In this document: positions 54,777 through 64,000 of the stretch, piece after piece
Layout: every line of letters starts with the position of its first letter
Position numbering within the stretch: position 1 is the stretch's first letter
Origin: Bordetella genomosp. 10
GTDB lineage: Bacteria; Pseudomonadota; Gammaproteobacteria; Burkholderiales; Burkholderiaceae_B
Assembly (NCBI RefSeq): GCF_002261225.1
Contig: NZ_NEVM01000002.1
Span: 1,302,001 to 1,366,000 of the forward strand
Reading direction: 5' to 3'
Length of the DNA stretch: 64,000 bases
Notes under the pieces: model-generated
What the model saw: the letters and a program-made list of their open reading frames with translations, nothing else
Database searches by the model: none
Told to the model about the DNA's origin: nothing
Position numbers and translations under genes: made by a program

Positions 54777-55720
54777 CGCGGCGGCGCCTCCTTGGGCCGG
54801 TTGGAGCGCAGGTACTGCACCAGCGCCATCAGGTCCGATTCGCTGAACTGGCCGGCGAAGGACGGCATGACGGGGGCATAGCCGGCGACGACATCCTTGC
54901 CCGGCTCCAGGATGGAATCTCGGATATAGGTCTCGTCGGCGACGACGACGCGGCCGTCCTGCAGGAACACCCGCCGGCCGAACAGGTTCGTCAGGTCCGG
55001 CGCATGGACCGTGGAGCGGGCATCGTGGCAGCCCGCGCAGCCGTGTTCGCTGAACAGCCGGTAGCCGCGCTCGGCCAGGTCGGGTCCCGCCCTGCCCTGC
55101 GCCGCCCATTGGCGGTACTGTTCCGGCGGCATGGCGACGATGCCCCCGCCCATGGACGCATGGTCGGTCCCGCAGAACTCGGCGCACAGCAAATGATAGG
55201 TCCCGGCCTTGGTCGCCGTGAACCAGATGGCGGTGTAGCGTCCGGGAACCACGTCCTGCTTGATGCGAAACGCCGGCACGTAAAAGCTGTGGATGACGTC
55301 CTGCGACGTCATGAGCAGGCGCACGGGTTGGCCCACCGGCACGTGCAGTTCATCTATCTCGCGCGTGCCGTCTTCGTGCTCCAGCGTCCAGACCCACTGC
55401 TTGGCGACGACGTAGACCGGCATCGCGCCGGCGGGCGCGCGCGTCAAGGCCGCGTAATCGTAGGCGCCCCACAGGAAAAGCCCGATGAATATCAGCAACG
55501 GCGCGATCGTCCAGGTCCATTCCAGGCCGTTGGCGTGGTCCGGCGCCCGGCTGCGATCCGCCGTGGAACCGCGCCGGTAGCGCACGCAGAAAACGATGGC
55601 CAGCACGGTCAGCGCCAGGGCCATCGTCCCCGCCACGCCGACAAGGGTCAGGAAAAGATGGTCGGTGCCCGGCGCCACCGACGACGCCGCGACCGGCAGC
55701 AGGAATGGCGTATCGCTCAT
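54773..55720 (-). CDS. ctaC: Cytochrome c oxidase subunit II with fused cytochrome c domain
   Basis: A 315-residue subunit with two N-terminal membrane helices. The CuA domain carries the site in [18 protein letters not shown]-terminal cytochrome c domain contains the haem motif CAGCH and a later Met in PVMPSFAG. The fused haem c makes this a caa3-type oxidase that can accept electrons directly from the Act complex encoded upstream. It overlaps the SCO and subunit I genes by 4 bp each. Confidence 0.96.
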   Translation of the reverse strand: MSDTPFLLPVAASSVAPGTDHLFLTLVGVAGTMALALTVLAIVFCVRYRRGSTADRSRAPDHANGLEWTWTIAPLLIFIGLFLWGAYDYAALTRAPAGAMPVYVVAKQWVWTLEHEDGTREIDELHVPVGQPVRLLMTSQDVIHSFYVPAFRIKQDVVPGRYTAIWFTATKAGTYHLLCAEFCGTDHASMGGGIVAMPPEQYRQWAAQGRAGPDLAERGYRLFSEHGCAGCHDARSTVHAPDLTNLFGRRVFLQDGRVVVADETYIRDSILEPGKDVVAGYAPVMPSFAGQFSESDLMALVQYLRSNRPKEAPPR

Positions 55721-56529
55721 GCGCGCCTCCCGTTCCCGCGCCGGCGGCAGCGCAGCATCCAGAGCCCCATCGCCAGGACGGCCAGCGTACCCAGGCCCGC
55801 CGCCCGCGCCATCGTCATGGCGGCGACGCTATAGCGGCCCGTCCGGGGGTCATAGTGGGAGCACAGCAGGATCAACTGGTCCGCCAGGCCGCCCACTTTT
55901 CCGCCCGAGGCCTCCACCAGGGCCAGCCGCACGTCGCGCGCGGACTGGCCGACGCCCAGCAGGTAGCGGGAGATGCGCCCTTGCGGGGTCAGGACGAGAA
56001 AGCCCGCCGGATGCAGGTATTGGCCGGTCGCGGGGTCGCGCCGGTAGGGAAAGCCGGCGGCGTCGGTCAACGCGGCGATGGCGGGCGCGGAGGCCGTCAG
56101 CAAGTGCAGACGGCCACGTTGTCCCGCGGGCATCAGGCTGGCGTAGTACGGGTATTTGCGCGCGGCGTCGGCCGGAGTCTCCGCCGGATCGATGCTGACG
56201 GCGACCACCTCATGGGGGACGTCGACGGTCTGCAAGGTCTGGAGCACGGAATCCATGAGCGTCGAACAAAGCACAGGACAGCGGTAGTAGCCCAGCACGA
56301 AGATCACGGGCCGCCGGCCCAGATAATCGGACAATCCCCTTTCCTGCCCCTGCGCATCGCGCAAGCCCTGGACCATGGGCATCATCCGTCCCGGATGCTG
56401 GCGGAAGGCGAAGTCGGAGGCATCCAGCCCGGCGGCCAGGTCCGATGAAGCGAACGACGGCCCCGCGCCGGCGAGACCGAGCAGCAGCGCCGCGATCCAG
56501 CGTCTCATTGCCGCACTTCTCGTGGTCAT
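55717..56529 (-). CDS. SCO1/SenC-family copper chaperone
   Basis: A 270-residue periplasmic thioredoxin-like protein anchored by an N-terminal signal segment and a C-terminal helix (GLGTLAVLAMGLWML). The copper site is intact: CPVLC (CxxxC) and the His in YLHPAG. It delivers copper to the CuA site of subunit II, encoded next to it. The start at 56529 is fixed by an ATGA overlap with the preceding small gene. Confidence 0.94.
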   Translation of the reverse strand: MTTRSAAMRRWIAALLLGLAGAGPSFASSDLAAGLDASDFAFRQHPGRMMPMVQGLRDAQGQERGLSDYLGRRPVIFVLGYYRCPVLCSTLMDSVLQTLQTVDVPHEVVAVSIDPAETPADAARKYPYYASLMPAGQRGRLHLLTASAPAIAALTDAAGFPYRRDPATGQYLHPAGFLVLTPQGRISRYLLGVGQSARDVRLALVEASGGKVGGLADQLILLCSHYDPRTGRYSVAAMTMARAAGLGTLAVLAMGLWMLRCRRRGNGRRA

Positions 56530-56843
56530 GGCCGCGCTCCTTGAACGAGCGCCTGCATCGCGACGTCCAGCGGGACGCGGGCGATGCCGCGTGCGCGGTC
56601 GACCCAGGCGTAGCCGTCGAGCAGCTTGCGCTTGCCGGCCAGGTAGCGGGCCATGTCCACCTGCGGTTCGGTCTCCAGCAAAGGGCCCTTGACCCAGGCC
56701 GCGGGCGGCGTCGAGGCCGACGGCGGATGGTCTCCGTCCCAGCGCGAGGTCAGCAGCATGGCGGCCGTCACGACCGCCGCAAGGACGACCAGTCCTCCCA
56801 GACCGATGCGGACGACGCTGCGCACGCGAATGCCGTCATGCAT
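56526..56843 (-). CDS. Small membrane-anchored protein of the Act/oxidase operon (105 aa)
   Basis: One N-terminal transmembrane helix (IGLGGLVVLAAVVTAAMLL) is followed by a periplasmic tail with a conserved-looking amphipathic stretch (DMARYLAGKRKLLDGYAWVDRARGIARVPLDVAMQAL). It overlaps actF by 8 bp and the SCO gene by 4 bp, so it is a genuine operon member. The tail pattern VDRARGIARVPLDVAM resembles proteins often found beside SCO in such operons. No function is assigned. Confidence 0.8.
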   Translation of the reverse strand: MHDGIRVRSVVRIGLGGLVVLAAVVTAAMLLTSRWDGDHPPSASTPPAAWVKGPLLETEPQVDMARYLAGKRKLLDGYAWVDRARGIARVPLDVAMQALVQGARP

Positions 56844-57975
56844 GATCCGCCTCCTGTTCCGGCCGCGCGGTGGATGGCGACGGCGCCGGCGGCAATCGCG
56901 CGGGAAAGCACATGACGGCGCCCCGCACCAGCAAGCCCATACCCAGCCAGGCGAGGACCGTCATCCATGCGGCCTGTCCGCCGAGGCCCTCGATCGAGGG
57001 AAATATCCACCATGCGATCTCGCACGCGCCGACCATGAGCAGCAGCAACGACAGCCCGCGCAGGCATGCCGCATCGCGCTTGAAACCGCGCGACAGCAGG
57101 ACGGCCAGCGGCAGCGCCAGCCCCAGCAGCGCCAGCCCCAGGGCGACGCCGGCCCACGGTCCCGCCACACGCGGCAGATACCAGGAGATTTCCGCCGGCA
57201 GGTTTTCCGCCCAGATGATCTGGAATTGCGTGAATGCGATGTAGGACCAGGTCAGCACGTACATCAGCAGCAGGTTTCCCAGATCGCCGCGCGTCTCCGG
57301 GGCGGCAATGCGCGCGCCCCGATACGCCGCGGCCGCCATGGCCATCTTCAGTTGTGCCACCAGCACCACGAGGCCGAAGGCCGTCGAATACCAGGGCGGC
57401 GTCAGGGACATCAACAAGTCGACCGCGGCGAGGCTGATGCTGACGGCGTAGAGCGCCAGGCCGGCGGCCGCATAGCCCTGCCGCCGCGCCGCCGTGCCGC
57501 CCCGGCCGTCCAGGCATGCCAGCACGGACCAGAGAAGGACGTAGATCACGATTCTTCCCATGAATCCCGAAGGTTGAAGCCAGGCGCCACGGAACACAGT
57601 CTCTTTCGCGGCGTCGACCCAGTCGGGACGCGCCCAGGGATACAGCGCGCGCAGGCAGGGAAAGACGGGAAGGATGAGTATGGCCAGGGCCGGCGTTCCC
57701 GCGCGCAGGCGGCTCAAGGTGTCCGCGATGGGCGCGAGCCAGCGGCCGCCGGTCAGGCGCTGCATCCACAGCGTGGCCTGCGCGCCGAGGGCCAGGCCCG
57801 CCCAGAACCACCAGGCCGCCAACCAGGCCGCGCCGAAGGCTCGCTTGTCCGCGATCAATCCGTACGCGCAGAGCGGCAACGCAAGAATCCCGCCGGCGGC
57901 CAGCAGGAGAACGCCATGGCGCAGTGGCGTGGCGCCCGGACGCGCCAGTTGGCGGAGCAGCCGCGGCGTCTTCAT
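56836..57975 (-). CDS. actF: Alternative complex III subunit ActF (NrfD-like membrane protein)
   Basis: A 379-residue inner-membrane protein with about ten helices, smaller than ActC. Segments such as HGVLLLAAGGILALPLCAYG, GFMGRIVIYVLLWSVLACL, YVLTWSYIAFTQFQIIWAENLPAEISWY and the C-terminal helices match ActF of quinol:electron acceptor oxidoreductase complexes. It overlaps actE by 4 bp and the next small gene by 8 bp. Confidence 0.92.
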   Translation of the reverse strand: MKTPRLLRQLARPGATPLRHGVLLLAAGGILALPLCAYGLIADKRAFGAAWLAAWWFWAGLALGAQATLWMQRLTGGRWLAPIADTLSRLRAGTPALAILILPVFPCLRALYPWARPDWVDAAKETVFRGAWLQPSGFMGRIVIYVLLWSVLACLDGRGGTAARRQGYAAAGLALYAVSISLAAVDLLMSLTPPWYSTAFGLVVLVAQLKMAMAAAAYRGARIAAPETRGDLGNLLLMYVLTWSYIAFTQFQIIWAENLPAEISWYLPRVAGPWAGVALGLALLGLALPLAVLLSRGFKRDAACLRGLSLLLLMVGACEIAWWIFPSIEGLGGQAAWMTVLAWLGMGLLVRGAVMCFPARLPPAPSPSTARPEQEADHA

Positions 57976-58850
57976 GGAAGGCTCCCCGGCTTGGCGTGGC
58001 CGGCGGCGGGCGATTCCTGTCCTTTGGGACCGTCGCTTGTGCCTGTCCCTGCTGTGCCTGTCCCTGCTGTGTCTGCCTCTGCTGCCTTTGTCATGCCAGC
58101 CCCTGTGCCCGTATCCACGCCTGCTTTCGTGTCCGCCCCTGCGCCGGCGCGCGCCAAGCCGTCCCGGACGGCGTCCCGCATCGCCGGCGGCAAGGTATCC
58201 GGCGTGGCGTGCTGGCTCAGTTGCAGCGCGCGGACGAAGGCGACGATGGCCCAGCGGTCCGCGGGTTCGATGCGGTTGCCGTACGCGGCCATGACGCCAT
58301 AGCCATTGCTGATCACGTCATAGAAATGCCGGTCCGGCGCGGCGCGCAGGCGATCGCTGTGATACGTGGGCGGCGCCGGGAAGCCCCGCTGGACGATACG
58401 CCCGTCGCCATCGCCCACTGGACTATGGCAAGGCATGCAATACACCCCGTAGAGGGTCTGTCCATGGCGCAGCATCGCCGGCGTGATCGGATCGGGCAAC
58501 GCCGTGGCGGCCTGCGCCCGCTGGTCGTCATCGACGCCGGCCGTGCCGTTCCTGCCGCTGCTCGTGTCCGCCTCGCTGCCGCGGGCGTAGGCCTGGACGC
58601 CGGGCGGCGGCGTGCGGGACAGGGCGCCGTCCGGGAACAGCGTCCCCGCCTTGTAGGGTTTGCCGCGTGGCTGGTCGTACATATTCTGCGCGGCGCGTTC
58701 GCAACCGGCCAAGGCCAACACGGCGAGCAGCGCCAGCGCCGGACCCAAGGCGCCGAGCGATCGCCGGCCCCGTGCCCGCTCGCCCGTCCCCGTCCTGCGA
58801 ACAGGACCGCCCGGCGACGGGCGGCGCGGCCATTTCGCCTCGCGCCTCAT
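57972..58850 (-). CDS. actE: Alternative complex III subunit ActE (monohaem cytochrome c lipoprotein)
   Basis: A 292-residue exported cytochrome. The start at 58850 is fixed by an ATGA overlap with actCD. The N-terminus carries basic residues, then a lipobox (LAVLALAGC). The ActE signature [20 protein letters not shown] follows, with the haem motif CMPCH and a later Met region ([12 protein letters not shown]). The last 50 residues are low complexity (Gly/Thr/Ala-rich), encoded partly by 15-bp tandem repeats (58038-58082), and are absent from the core domain. Confidence 0.92.
   Translation of the reverse strand: MRREAKWPRRPSPGGPVRRTGTGERARGRRSLGALGPALALLAVLALAGCERAAQNMYDQPRGKPYKAGTLFPDGALSRTPPPGVQAYARGSEADTSSGRNGTAGVDDDQRAQAATALPDPITPAMLRHGQTLYGVYCMPCHSPVGDGDGRIVQRGFPAPPTYHSDRLRAAPDRHFYDVISNGYGVMAAYGNRIEPADRWAIVAFVRALQLSQHATPDTLPPAMRDAVRDGLARAGAGADTKAGVDTGTGAGMTKAAEADTAGTGTAGTGTSDGPKGQESPAAGHAKPGSLP
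58038..58082. repeat. 15-bp tandem repeats in the 3' part of actE
   Basis: TGTGCCTGTCCCTGC occurs twice exactly (58038-58052, 58053-58067), then a degenerate third unit. On the coding strand it yields repeats of AGTGT. Confidence 0.7.
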
Positions 58851-60811
58851 AGCGGCACCTCCCGTATCGCCAGGGCTTCCTGGCCCTCCAGCACCGCACG
58901 GGCGGCCTGGCAAGCCCGATCGCCCTGGACGGCCTTCTCCGGCAGGCGCAGGCACAGGAAGAAGCGGTCGCGGCTGGCAAGATCGAAATCCGGCGCGTCG
59001 AACAGCGGATGGTTCAGGCGCGGCAGGCCGTTCGCCCACAGCATGCCGAGCACGGCGCAGACCGCCGCGCAAAGGATGGTCATTTCGAAGGCAATGGGAA
59101 TGAACAGGGGCCAGCTATGCAGCGGCCGGCCGCCGACGTTGATGGGGTAGTCCAGCGTGGCGGAATACCACTGCATGGCATAGCCGATGACGCCGCCCAG
59201 GACGCCGCCCGCCAGCGCCGCGCGCGGGACCGAGCGGTTCTCCCCGTAGCCCACGGCCTCGGGCAGGCCGGGCACGGGGAACGGCGCGTAGGCCTCGAGC
59301 GTGAAGCCGCCACCCGCCCGCGCCTGCCGCGCGGCTTCCAGCAAGGCCTCCGGGGTCCTGAACTCGGCGATCAGACCGTACAGGCGGGACGGCAGTCCGG
59401 TGGCCGGGACTTTCGCCAAGCCGACGCCCCCCGCGGATATACCACCATCTTCCGCCGCCACCTCGCCCTCCTCCTCATACGCCATCTCCCGCACTTCGCT
59501 CATCGAAATCATCGGAACGAAGCGCAGGAAGAGCAGGAACAGCCAGGCAAAGAAGCCGATGGACGCCAGCAGGAAAGTCCAATCCCAAATCGTGGGATGA
59601 AAAATGCCCCAGGACGAGGGCAGGAAATCCCGATGCGTGCTCTGCACCACGATCATGAACCGCTCCATCCACATGCCCAGGTTGATGACGAGGCTCACGG
59701 CCAGCAGCCAGACGGGGCTGGTCCGTACGCGGCGCGACCAAAGCACCTGAGGAATCAGCACATTGCACAGCAGCACGGACCAATAGACCGGCGCATAGGC
59801 GCCGAACCAGCGGTCCCGGACCATGGCGATCTCGAATTCATCGCCGCCGTAGAAGGCCATGAAGACTTCCGACGCATAGCCGTAGGCGACGATGGCGCCC
59901 GTGGCCAGCAGCACGCGCGCCGCCAGCGACAGATGCCGGATGGTGATCAGGTCCTGCAGGCGGAAAACGTGCCGCAGCGGGATCGCCAGCGTCAACACCA
60001 TGGCGAATCCCGAATAAAGTGCGCCGGCCACGAAATACGGCGGAAAGATCGTGGAGTGGTACCCGGGCGTATTGCCGATCGCGAAGTCCAGCGACACCAC
60101 CGTATGCACGGATACGACCAGCGGCGTCGCCAGGCCGGCCAGCAGGAGATAGGCCGTTTCGTAGCGGGCCCAATGCCGCGCCTCGCCGCGCCAGCCCAGC
60201 GCGAACAGGCCATAGACGATCCGCCTGGCCCGGCGCTTCGCGCGGTCGCGCAAGGTGGCGAGGTCCGGCAGCAAGCCGACGTACCAGAACATCAGCGACA
60301 CCAGCAAATAGGTGCTGATCGCGAAGATGTCCCACACCAGGGGGCTGCGCCATTGGGGCCACAGGTCCATGCGGTTGGGATAAGGCATCAGCCAATAGGC
60401 GAACCATGGCCGCCCGAGATGCAGGATGGGAAACAAACCCGCGATGCCCGCAGCGAACAGCGTCATCGCCTCGGCGAAACGGTTGATGGAGGTGCGCCAT
60501 TTCTGGCGCAGCAACAGCAGCACGGCGGAAATGAAGGTGCCGGCGTGCCCGATGCCTATCCACCAGACGAAGTTCGCCAGCGCGAAGCCCCAGGCCACGG
60601 GAATGTTCACGCCCCACAGGCCCACGCCCCTGTAGAACAGCCAGGCGCTGGCCCCGAACAGCGTCAGGGTCGCGGCGGAGGCGAGCAGGAACAGCGTGCG
60701 CCAGCGCCAGTGGGCCCGCCAACCGGCGCGGAAACCCGCGCCGCGCCCCCGTCCGCGCGCCAGCACGATGTCGGAGATGCGGTCGGTGATGCTGGCGTAG
60801 GTGTCAGGCAT
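58847..60811 (-). CDS. actC: Fused ActC-ActD subunit of alternative complex III
   Basis: A 654-residue fusion. Residues about 1-465 are the ActC/NrfD-like quinol-binding membrane protein, with ten helices including [49 protein letters not shown] and [20 protein letters not shown]. After an acidic linker, residues about 490-654 are the ActD (DUF3341) domain ([33 protein letters not shown], two helices, then [26 protein letters not shown]). In most described Act operons these are separate genes. It overlaps actB by 8 bp and actE by 4 bp. Confidence 0.94.
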   Translation of the reverse strand: MPDTYASITDRISDIVLARGRGRGAGFRAGWRAHWRWRTLFLLASAATLTLFGASAWLFYRGVGLWGVNIPVAWGFALANFVWWIGIGHAGTFISAVLLLLRQKWRTSINRFAEAMTLFAAGIAGLFPILHLGRPWFAYWLMPYPNRMDLWPQWRSPLVWDIFAISTYLLVSLMFWYVGLLPDLATLRDRAKRRARRIVYGLFALGWRGEARHWARYETAYLLLAGLATPLVVSVHTVVSLDFAIGNTPGYHSTIFPPYFVAGALYSGFAMVLTLAIPLRHVFRLQDLITIRHLSLAARVLLATGAIVAYGYASEVFMAFYGGDEFEIAMVRDRWFGAYAPVYWSVLLCNVLIPQVLWSRRVRTSPVWLLAVSLVINLGMWMERFMIVVQSTHRDFLPSSWGIFHPTIWDWTFLLASIGFFAWLFLLFLRFVPMISMSEVREMAYEEEGEVAAEDGGISAGGVGLAKVPATGLPSRLYGLIAEFRTPEALLEAARQARAGGGFTLEAYAPFPVPGLPEAVGYGENRSVPRAALAGGVLGGVIGYAMQWYSATLDYPINVGGRPLHSWPLFIPIAFEMTILCAAVCAVLGMLWANGLPRLNHPLFDAPDFDLASRDRFFLCLRLPEKAVQGDRACQAARAVLEGQEALAIREVPL

Positions 60812-63800
60812 CGTCGGGCTCCAGGCGGGCGGCGCGGTCTTCGCGGCGCGCCAGATAGCGCGTGCGCGGCCGCGTATTCAGCTCTTCCAGCAAGGCATAG
60901 GCGCGGGGCGAGGCGCGGCTGGCGGCGACCTGGCTATCCGGGTCGTTGAGATTGCCGAAGACGATGGCCTGCGTGGGACAGGCGGCCTGGCAAGCCGTGA
61001 CGACCTCGCCGTCGCGCAGTTCGCGGTTCTCCTTCTGCGCCTGGATGCGCGCGCGGCTGATGCGCTGGACGCAATACGTGCACTTCTCCATCACGCCCCG
61101 TTGGCGCACCGTGACGTCGGGATTCTGATGCGCGGCGGCGGCCTCGCCGTGATCCGCGAAGTCGAAGAAATTGAAGCGGCGCACCTTGTAGGGACAGTTG
61201 TTGGAACAGAAGCGCGTTCCCACGCAGCGGTTGTAGACCTGCGCGTTCAGTCCTTCCGAATCGTGCACCGTGGCGCCCACCGGACAGACCGCTTCGCAAG
61301 GCGCGTCCTCGCAATGCATGCACGGCACGGGCTGGAACAGCGTGTCTTCGTCCTCGCGATAGACGTCGACGCGTATCCAGTGCATGACCCGGCCGCGCAT
61401 CACCTGCTCCGCGCCCACCACGGGAATGTTGTTCTCGGCCTGGCAGGCGACGGTGCAGGCATTGCAGCCTATGCATTGGTCGAGGTCTATGGTCATGGCC
61501 CAGGCGTAGTCCGGATAATCGACCTTCGGATAAAGCGACGGCGGTTCGGGGGTCGGCGCGAGCGGCGGCGCGCTCAGGTCTTCGACGCGGACGATGTCGC
61601 GGCCGTGCATGGACATCTCCGTCTGGACATGCGCGTAGGCATGGCGGCGCCCGGTGCGCGCCAGGACCGCCTGCACCGTGGGCAAGGGGTCGCCCCGCGC
61701 ATCGCAGTCCTGCAGAGCATAGGCGTCCACGCCCACGCCGGTTCCCACGCTGCCCGCGTTGCGCCGGCCGTAGCCGAGATGCAAGGTGACCACGCCTTCG
61801 GCATGGCCGGGCAGGACGTGAACGGGCGCATCCACGCCGGCGTCGCGCGACACGGCCGTCAGCGTGACGACGTCGCCGGTGTCGAGTTGGTATTTGCGCG
61901 CCGTGTCAGGTCCCATGAAGGCGGCGTTGTCCCACGTCAGGCGCGTCAACGGCCGCGGCAATTCCTGTAGCCAGGCGTTATTGGCCATGTCGCCGGCGCC
62001 GAGATAGGGATCGGGCAGCAGTTGCACCGTCAATTGCGCCGTCGGTTGCACTGTCACGCTTGGCTGTGAGGCTGGGCTGTCATCCGACGAGGCTGCCGGC
62101 TTTCCCAGGGTGGCAGTGGGCGTAGCCAATACAGCCGGAGCAGTCGGAGCAGTGGAAACAATGGGAGCAGCAGCATCTGGAGCCTGTGCATCAGGAGCCC
62201 GCGCATCTGAAGCCCGCGCATCGGGGGCGTGCGCGTCCGCCACGTCGGCCTGCCCCGCCATGTCGACGTAGCCGTTGCGCAGCGCAGCCTGCCACCGTTG
62301 CTCCAACTCAGGGGTCCAACCGGAGGCACCTCCCCATCGCGCCTGCCAGGTTCGCTTCACCACCGCCAGCGCATCCGGATCCTCGCCATCCACCAGCACC
62401 TGCAACACCGTGTGCGGCGATATCCCGCCGTGCAGCGGCGCAATCATGGGCTGCTGGATCGTCGCCGTCCCATCCCAGGCGAGCGCATCGCTCCATGTCT
62501 CGAGCTCATGCGCGCGCGGCACGTGCCACGCGCAGGCGCGCGCCGTCTCGTCGCGATAGAGGCCGACGTGCATGGACCACGGCACCCGCCGCAGCGCATC
62601 GGCGAACGCTGCCTTGCCGGGCGCGTCGTAGACGGGGTTGACGTCCAGCACCATCAAGGTCTCCACGTCGCCGGCACGCATCGCCTCGACCAGCGCGCCC
62701 AGTCCGGCGGGAGACCGCACGGAGACGGGCGTGACGAACTTGCCTACCGCGCCCAGGCGCGCATTGATGGCCCACGCCAGCGCGTGCGCCTCGGCCGGGA
62801 GCGAGGGCCCCGCGACAAGCACCGCATTCCCTACACCCCCGCGCAGAAGATCGACGAGGCGATGCGCCCACGAAGGCCATGCAGGCGTGACGTCGCCGTG
62901 TCCGTGTGCATCATCGCCGTGTCCGTGTGCATCTCCATGTGTTTCCCCACGTTCGTCCTCATTCCCATCCCCCTTCCCATTCGCCGCGCCGCCCACGCCC
63001 AACTCCGCTGCCAGCCATTCGACCAGCCCGCCCATTTCCGCGGGGTTCATGGGCCAGCGCTGATCCGCCATCGCGCCGGTCAATCCCGGCATGGCTTCGA
63101 TCGCGTACAGCCGCGTCCGCGCCTCGGCCCGCGGCTCGCCCCGTCCGCGCGCGAACTCGCGGGCCAGGCGCACGCCCGCCGGCGTATCGACGAAGATATC
63201 CGCCCCCAGCGTCACGACGACACGCGCGTGTTCCAGGCGATACATGGGCTGCGCGGGCCGCCCCAATGCGCGCCTCGCGCCCTCCTCGGCCGCCGCCGGA
63301 TACGCGGGGTCATGCCGATGCCAGCGCATCCCCGGATACCGCGCAGCCAGCGCATCCAGTTGCCGCAGCAAGGTCGGCGACGTGACATGGCCCGTCAATA
63401 CGCGCAGTCCGGCGCCGCCGCGAGCCGCCATCGCCGCGCGCCGCGCCAGCAACGCTTCCCGCGCCGCATCCCAGCCGGACACTGCTTCTCCTCGCCGCAC
63501 CATGTCCGACCGGTCCGGATCCCACAACTGCCAAAGCGCTGCCTGCGTCCGTGCATCGGTAGACCCCATGCTCATCGGATGGCGCGGATTGCCCTCGATC
63601 TTGGTCGGCCGGCCATCGTGCGTCTCCACCAGCACCGGCAGCGCGTAGCCCGCCCGCGTCACCGCCGAGGCATAGAACACGGGATCGTTGCCAGGCCCGC
63701 CTTCGGGCATGTGCGCGTACGGCACGATCGCTTCCTCCGGCGGCCCGCTGCACCCCGCCCCCGCCAGCGCCGTGGCCACCGCCATCCATTTCAGCAAGAC

Positions 63801-63911
63801 GCGCCGGGAGGGGCTGGCGGGCGCATCCGGCGCGCCGCCGGCCGCGGCCTCCCCTGCCTGGGAGCCGTGAACGGGAAGGATGGGTATCGTCCGCGGGCGG
63901 TCCATGGTCAT
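60804..63911 (-). CDS. actB: Alternative complex III subunit ActB (molybdopterin-like plus iron-sulfur protein)
   Basis: A 1035-residue periplasmic-facing subunit. The N-terminus has a twin-arginine-like [10 protein letters not shown] and a lipobox-like LAGAGC. The large first part resembles a molybdopterin oxidoreductase that has lost its cofactor. The C-terminal third is a four-cluster ferredoxin-like domain ([55 protein letters not shown] and [13 protein letters not shown]). Two lineage-looking insertions are present: a His-rich segment ([16 protein letters not shown]) and an Ala/Asp/Pro repeat ([15 protein letters not shown]). The start at 63911 overlaps the actA stop. Confidence 0.94.
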   Translation of the reverse strand: MTMDRPRTIPILPVHGSQAGEAAAGGAPDAPASPSRRVLLKWMAVATALAGAGCSGPPEEAIVPYAHMPEGGPGNDPVFYASAVTRAGYALPVLVETHDGRPTKIEGNPRHPMSMGSTDARTQAALWQLWDPDRSDMVRRGEAVSGWDAAREALLARRAAMAARGGAGLRVLTGHVTSPTLLRQLDALAARYPGMRWHRHDPAYPAAAEEGARRALGRPAQPMYRLEHARVVVTLGADIFVDTPAGVRLAREFARGRGEPRAEARTRLYAIEAMPGLTGAMADQRWPMNPAEMGGLVEWLAAELGVGGAANGKGDGNEDERGETHGDAHGHGDDAHGHGDVTPAWPSWAHRLVDLLRGGVGNAVLVAGPSLPAEAHALAWAINARLGAVGKFVTPVSVRSPAGLGALVEAMRAGDVETLMVLDVNPVYDAPGKAAFADALRRVPWSMHVGLYRDETARACAWHVPRAHELETWSDALAWDGTATIQQPMIAPLHGGISPHTVLQVLVDGEDPDALAVVKRTWQARWGGASGWTPELEQRWQAALRNGYVDMAGQADVADAHAPDARASDARAPDAQAPDAAAPIVSTAPTAPAVLATPTATLGKPAASSDDSPASQPSVTVQPTAQLTVQLLPDPYLGAGDMANNAWLQELPRPLTRLTWDNAAFMGPDTARKYQLDTGDVVTLTAVSRDAGVDAPVHVLPGHAEGVVTLHLGYGRRNAGSVGTGVGVDAYALQDCDARGDPLPTVQAVLARTGRRHAYAHVQTEMSMHGRDIVRVEDLSAPPLAPTPEPPSLYPKVDYPDYAWAMTIDLDQCIGCNACTVACQAENNIPVVGAEQVMRGRVMHWIRVDVYREDEDTLFQPVPCMHCEDAPCEAVCPVGATVHDSEGLNAQVYNRCVGTRFCSNNCPYKVRRFNFFDFADHGEAAAAHQNPDVTVRQRGVMEKCTYCVQRISRARIQAQKENRELRDGEVVTACQAACPTQAIVFGNLNDPDSQVAASRASPRAYALLEELNTRPRTRYLARREDRAARLEPDDA
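62173..62232. repeat. Four 15-bp tandem repeats in actB
   Basis: Units begin GCATC at 62173, 62188, 62203 and 62218 and encode five-residue repeats of the type DAxAP on the minus strand. They extend into a longer Ala/Pro/Thr-rich linker. Confidence 0.75.
62893..62933. repeat. 21-bp tandem repeat encoding a His-rich segment in actB
   Basis: TCGCCGTGTCCGTGTGCATC is repeated exactly at 62893-62912 and 62914-62933. On the coding strand each unit gives D-A-H-G-H-G-D, producing the only His-cluster in the protein. Confidence 0.75.
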
Positions 63912-64000
63912 CGATGACAGGTCGTGCAACTGGTCATGCGCGCCTCGCTTTCGAAATGAAAGACGCGCTGCAAGGTGGCGACGTCGGCGTCGGACAGGGG
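63908..64000 (-). CDS. actA: C-terminal end of alternative complex III subunit ActA (partial)
   Basis: The last 30 residues of a multihaem cytochrome c run in from the right edge and stop at TGA 63910-63908, overlapping the actB start (ATGA). The fragment reads PLSDADVATLQRVFHFESEA, then [10 protein letters not shown]. It therefore ends with a complete CxxCH haem motif (CTTCH) one residue before the stop, as expected for the last haem of ActA. The rest lies outside the window. Confidence 0.85.
   Translation of the reverse strand, partial: PLSDADVATLQRVFHFESEARMTSCTTCHR

Noticed and set aside
56653..58302. A 549-codon plus-strand frame across actF/actE
   Set aside because: Antisense to conserved Act subunits with membrane helices and haem motifs; its own translation is Arg/Gln/Pro-rich with no recognisable domain.
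62173..62933. Regularly spaced repeats that might suggest a CRISPR or VNTR locus
   Set aside because: Units are 15 or 21 bp, directly adjacent, in frame and translated within actB. There are no spacers and no cas genes.

Overview
This 64 kb window is a high-GC (roughly 65-70 %), densely coding chromosomal segment. It looks like a beta-proteobacterium of the family Alcaligenaceae, most likely Bordetella or a close relative. The evidence is five orphan Bug/TctC-type periplasmic binding proteins, an autotransporter with an extended signal peptide region, FNR/ANR-type boxes, and dispersed GC-rich intergenic repeats of a kind I associate with this group. No rRNA, tRNA, CRISPR array, phage or IS transposase was seen. 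The species assignment is inference.

Layout. 1-1.7 kb: end of an unknown gene, then frmR-frmA (formaldehyde sensing and glutathione-dependent oxidation). 1.8-7.0 kb: a large autotransporter on the minus strand. 7.4-16.4 kb: stress and housekeeping genes (OsmC, cold-shock protein, LysR-GST-flavin reductase-like cluster, P-type ATPase, exported and membrane proteins). 16.5-25.2 kb: a catabolic block with two Bug proteins, an amidase, a fused hydantoinase/oxoprolinase and an RpiR regulator. 25.3-31.7 kb: a minus-strand block with two Bug proteins, an HpcH/HpaI aldolase, and a histidinol-dehydrogenase-like/SDR/LacI operon preceded by a perfect 16-bp palindrome. 31.8-43.4 kb: ethanolamine ammonia-lyase eutBC, divergent from a N-formylglutamate amidohydrolase / family-5 ABC importer / LacI / gamma-glutamyltransferase-family block. 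A perfect 18-bp palindrome sits at the predicted start point of that block. 43.5-47.5 kb: universal stress protein behind an FNR/ANR-type box, then LysR, two RraA-like proteins and a Bug protein. 47.6-52.1 kb: an unusual three-gene unit, described next. 52.1-64 kb: a minus-strand operon for alternative complex III (ActA, ActB, fused ActCD, ActE, ActF), SCO and a caa3-type (A2, YSHPAV) cytochrome oxidase. Almost every gene pair in it overlaps by 4 or 8 bp.

How the genes work together. The respiratory operon passes electrons from quinol through the Act complex to caa3 oxidase. The transport/catabolic blocks each pair a binding protein or importer with an enzyme set and a local regulator, which suggests carboxylate-, amide- and glutamyl-compound scavenging. 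The most novel candidate is the 47.6-52.1 kb unit. It encodes a small membrane protein, a membrane domain fused to a TIGR01777-type epimerase, and a protein joining an alpha/beta-hydrolase fold (with Asn at the usual nucleophile) to a PEP-synthase/rifampin-phosphotransferase-like ATP-grasp and swivelling-His module.
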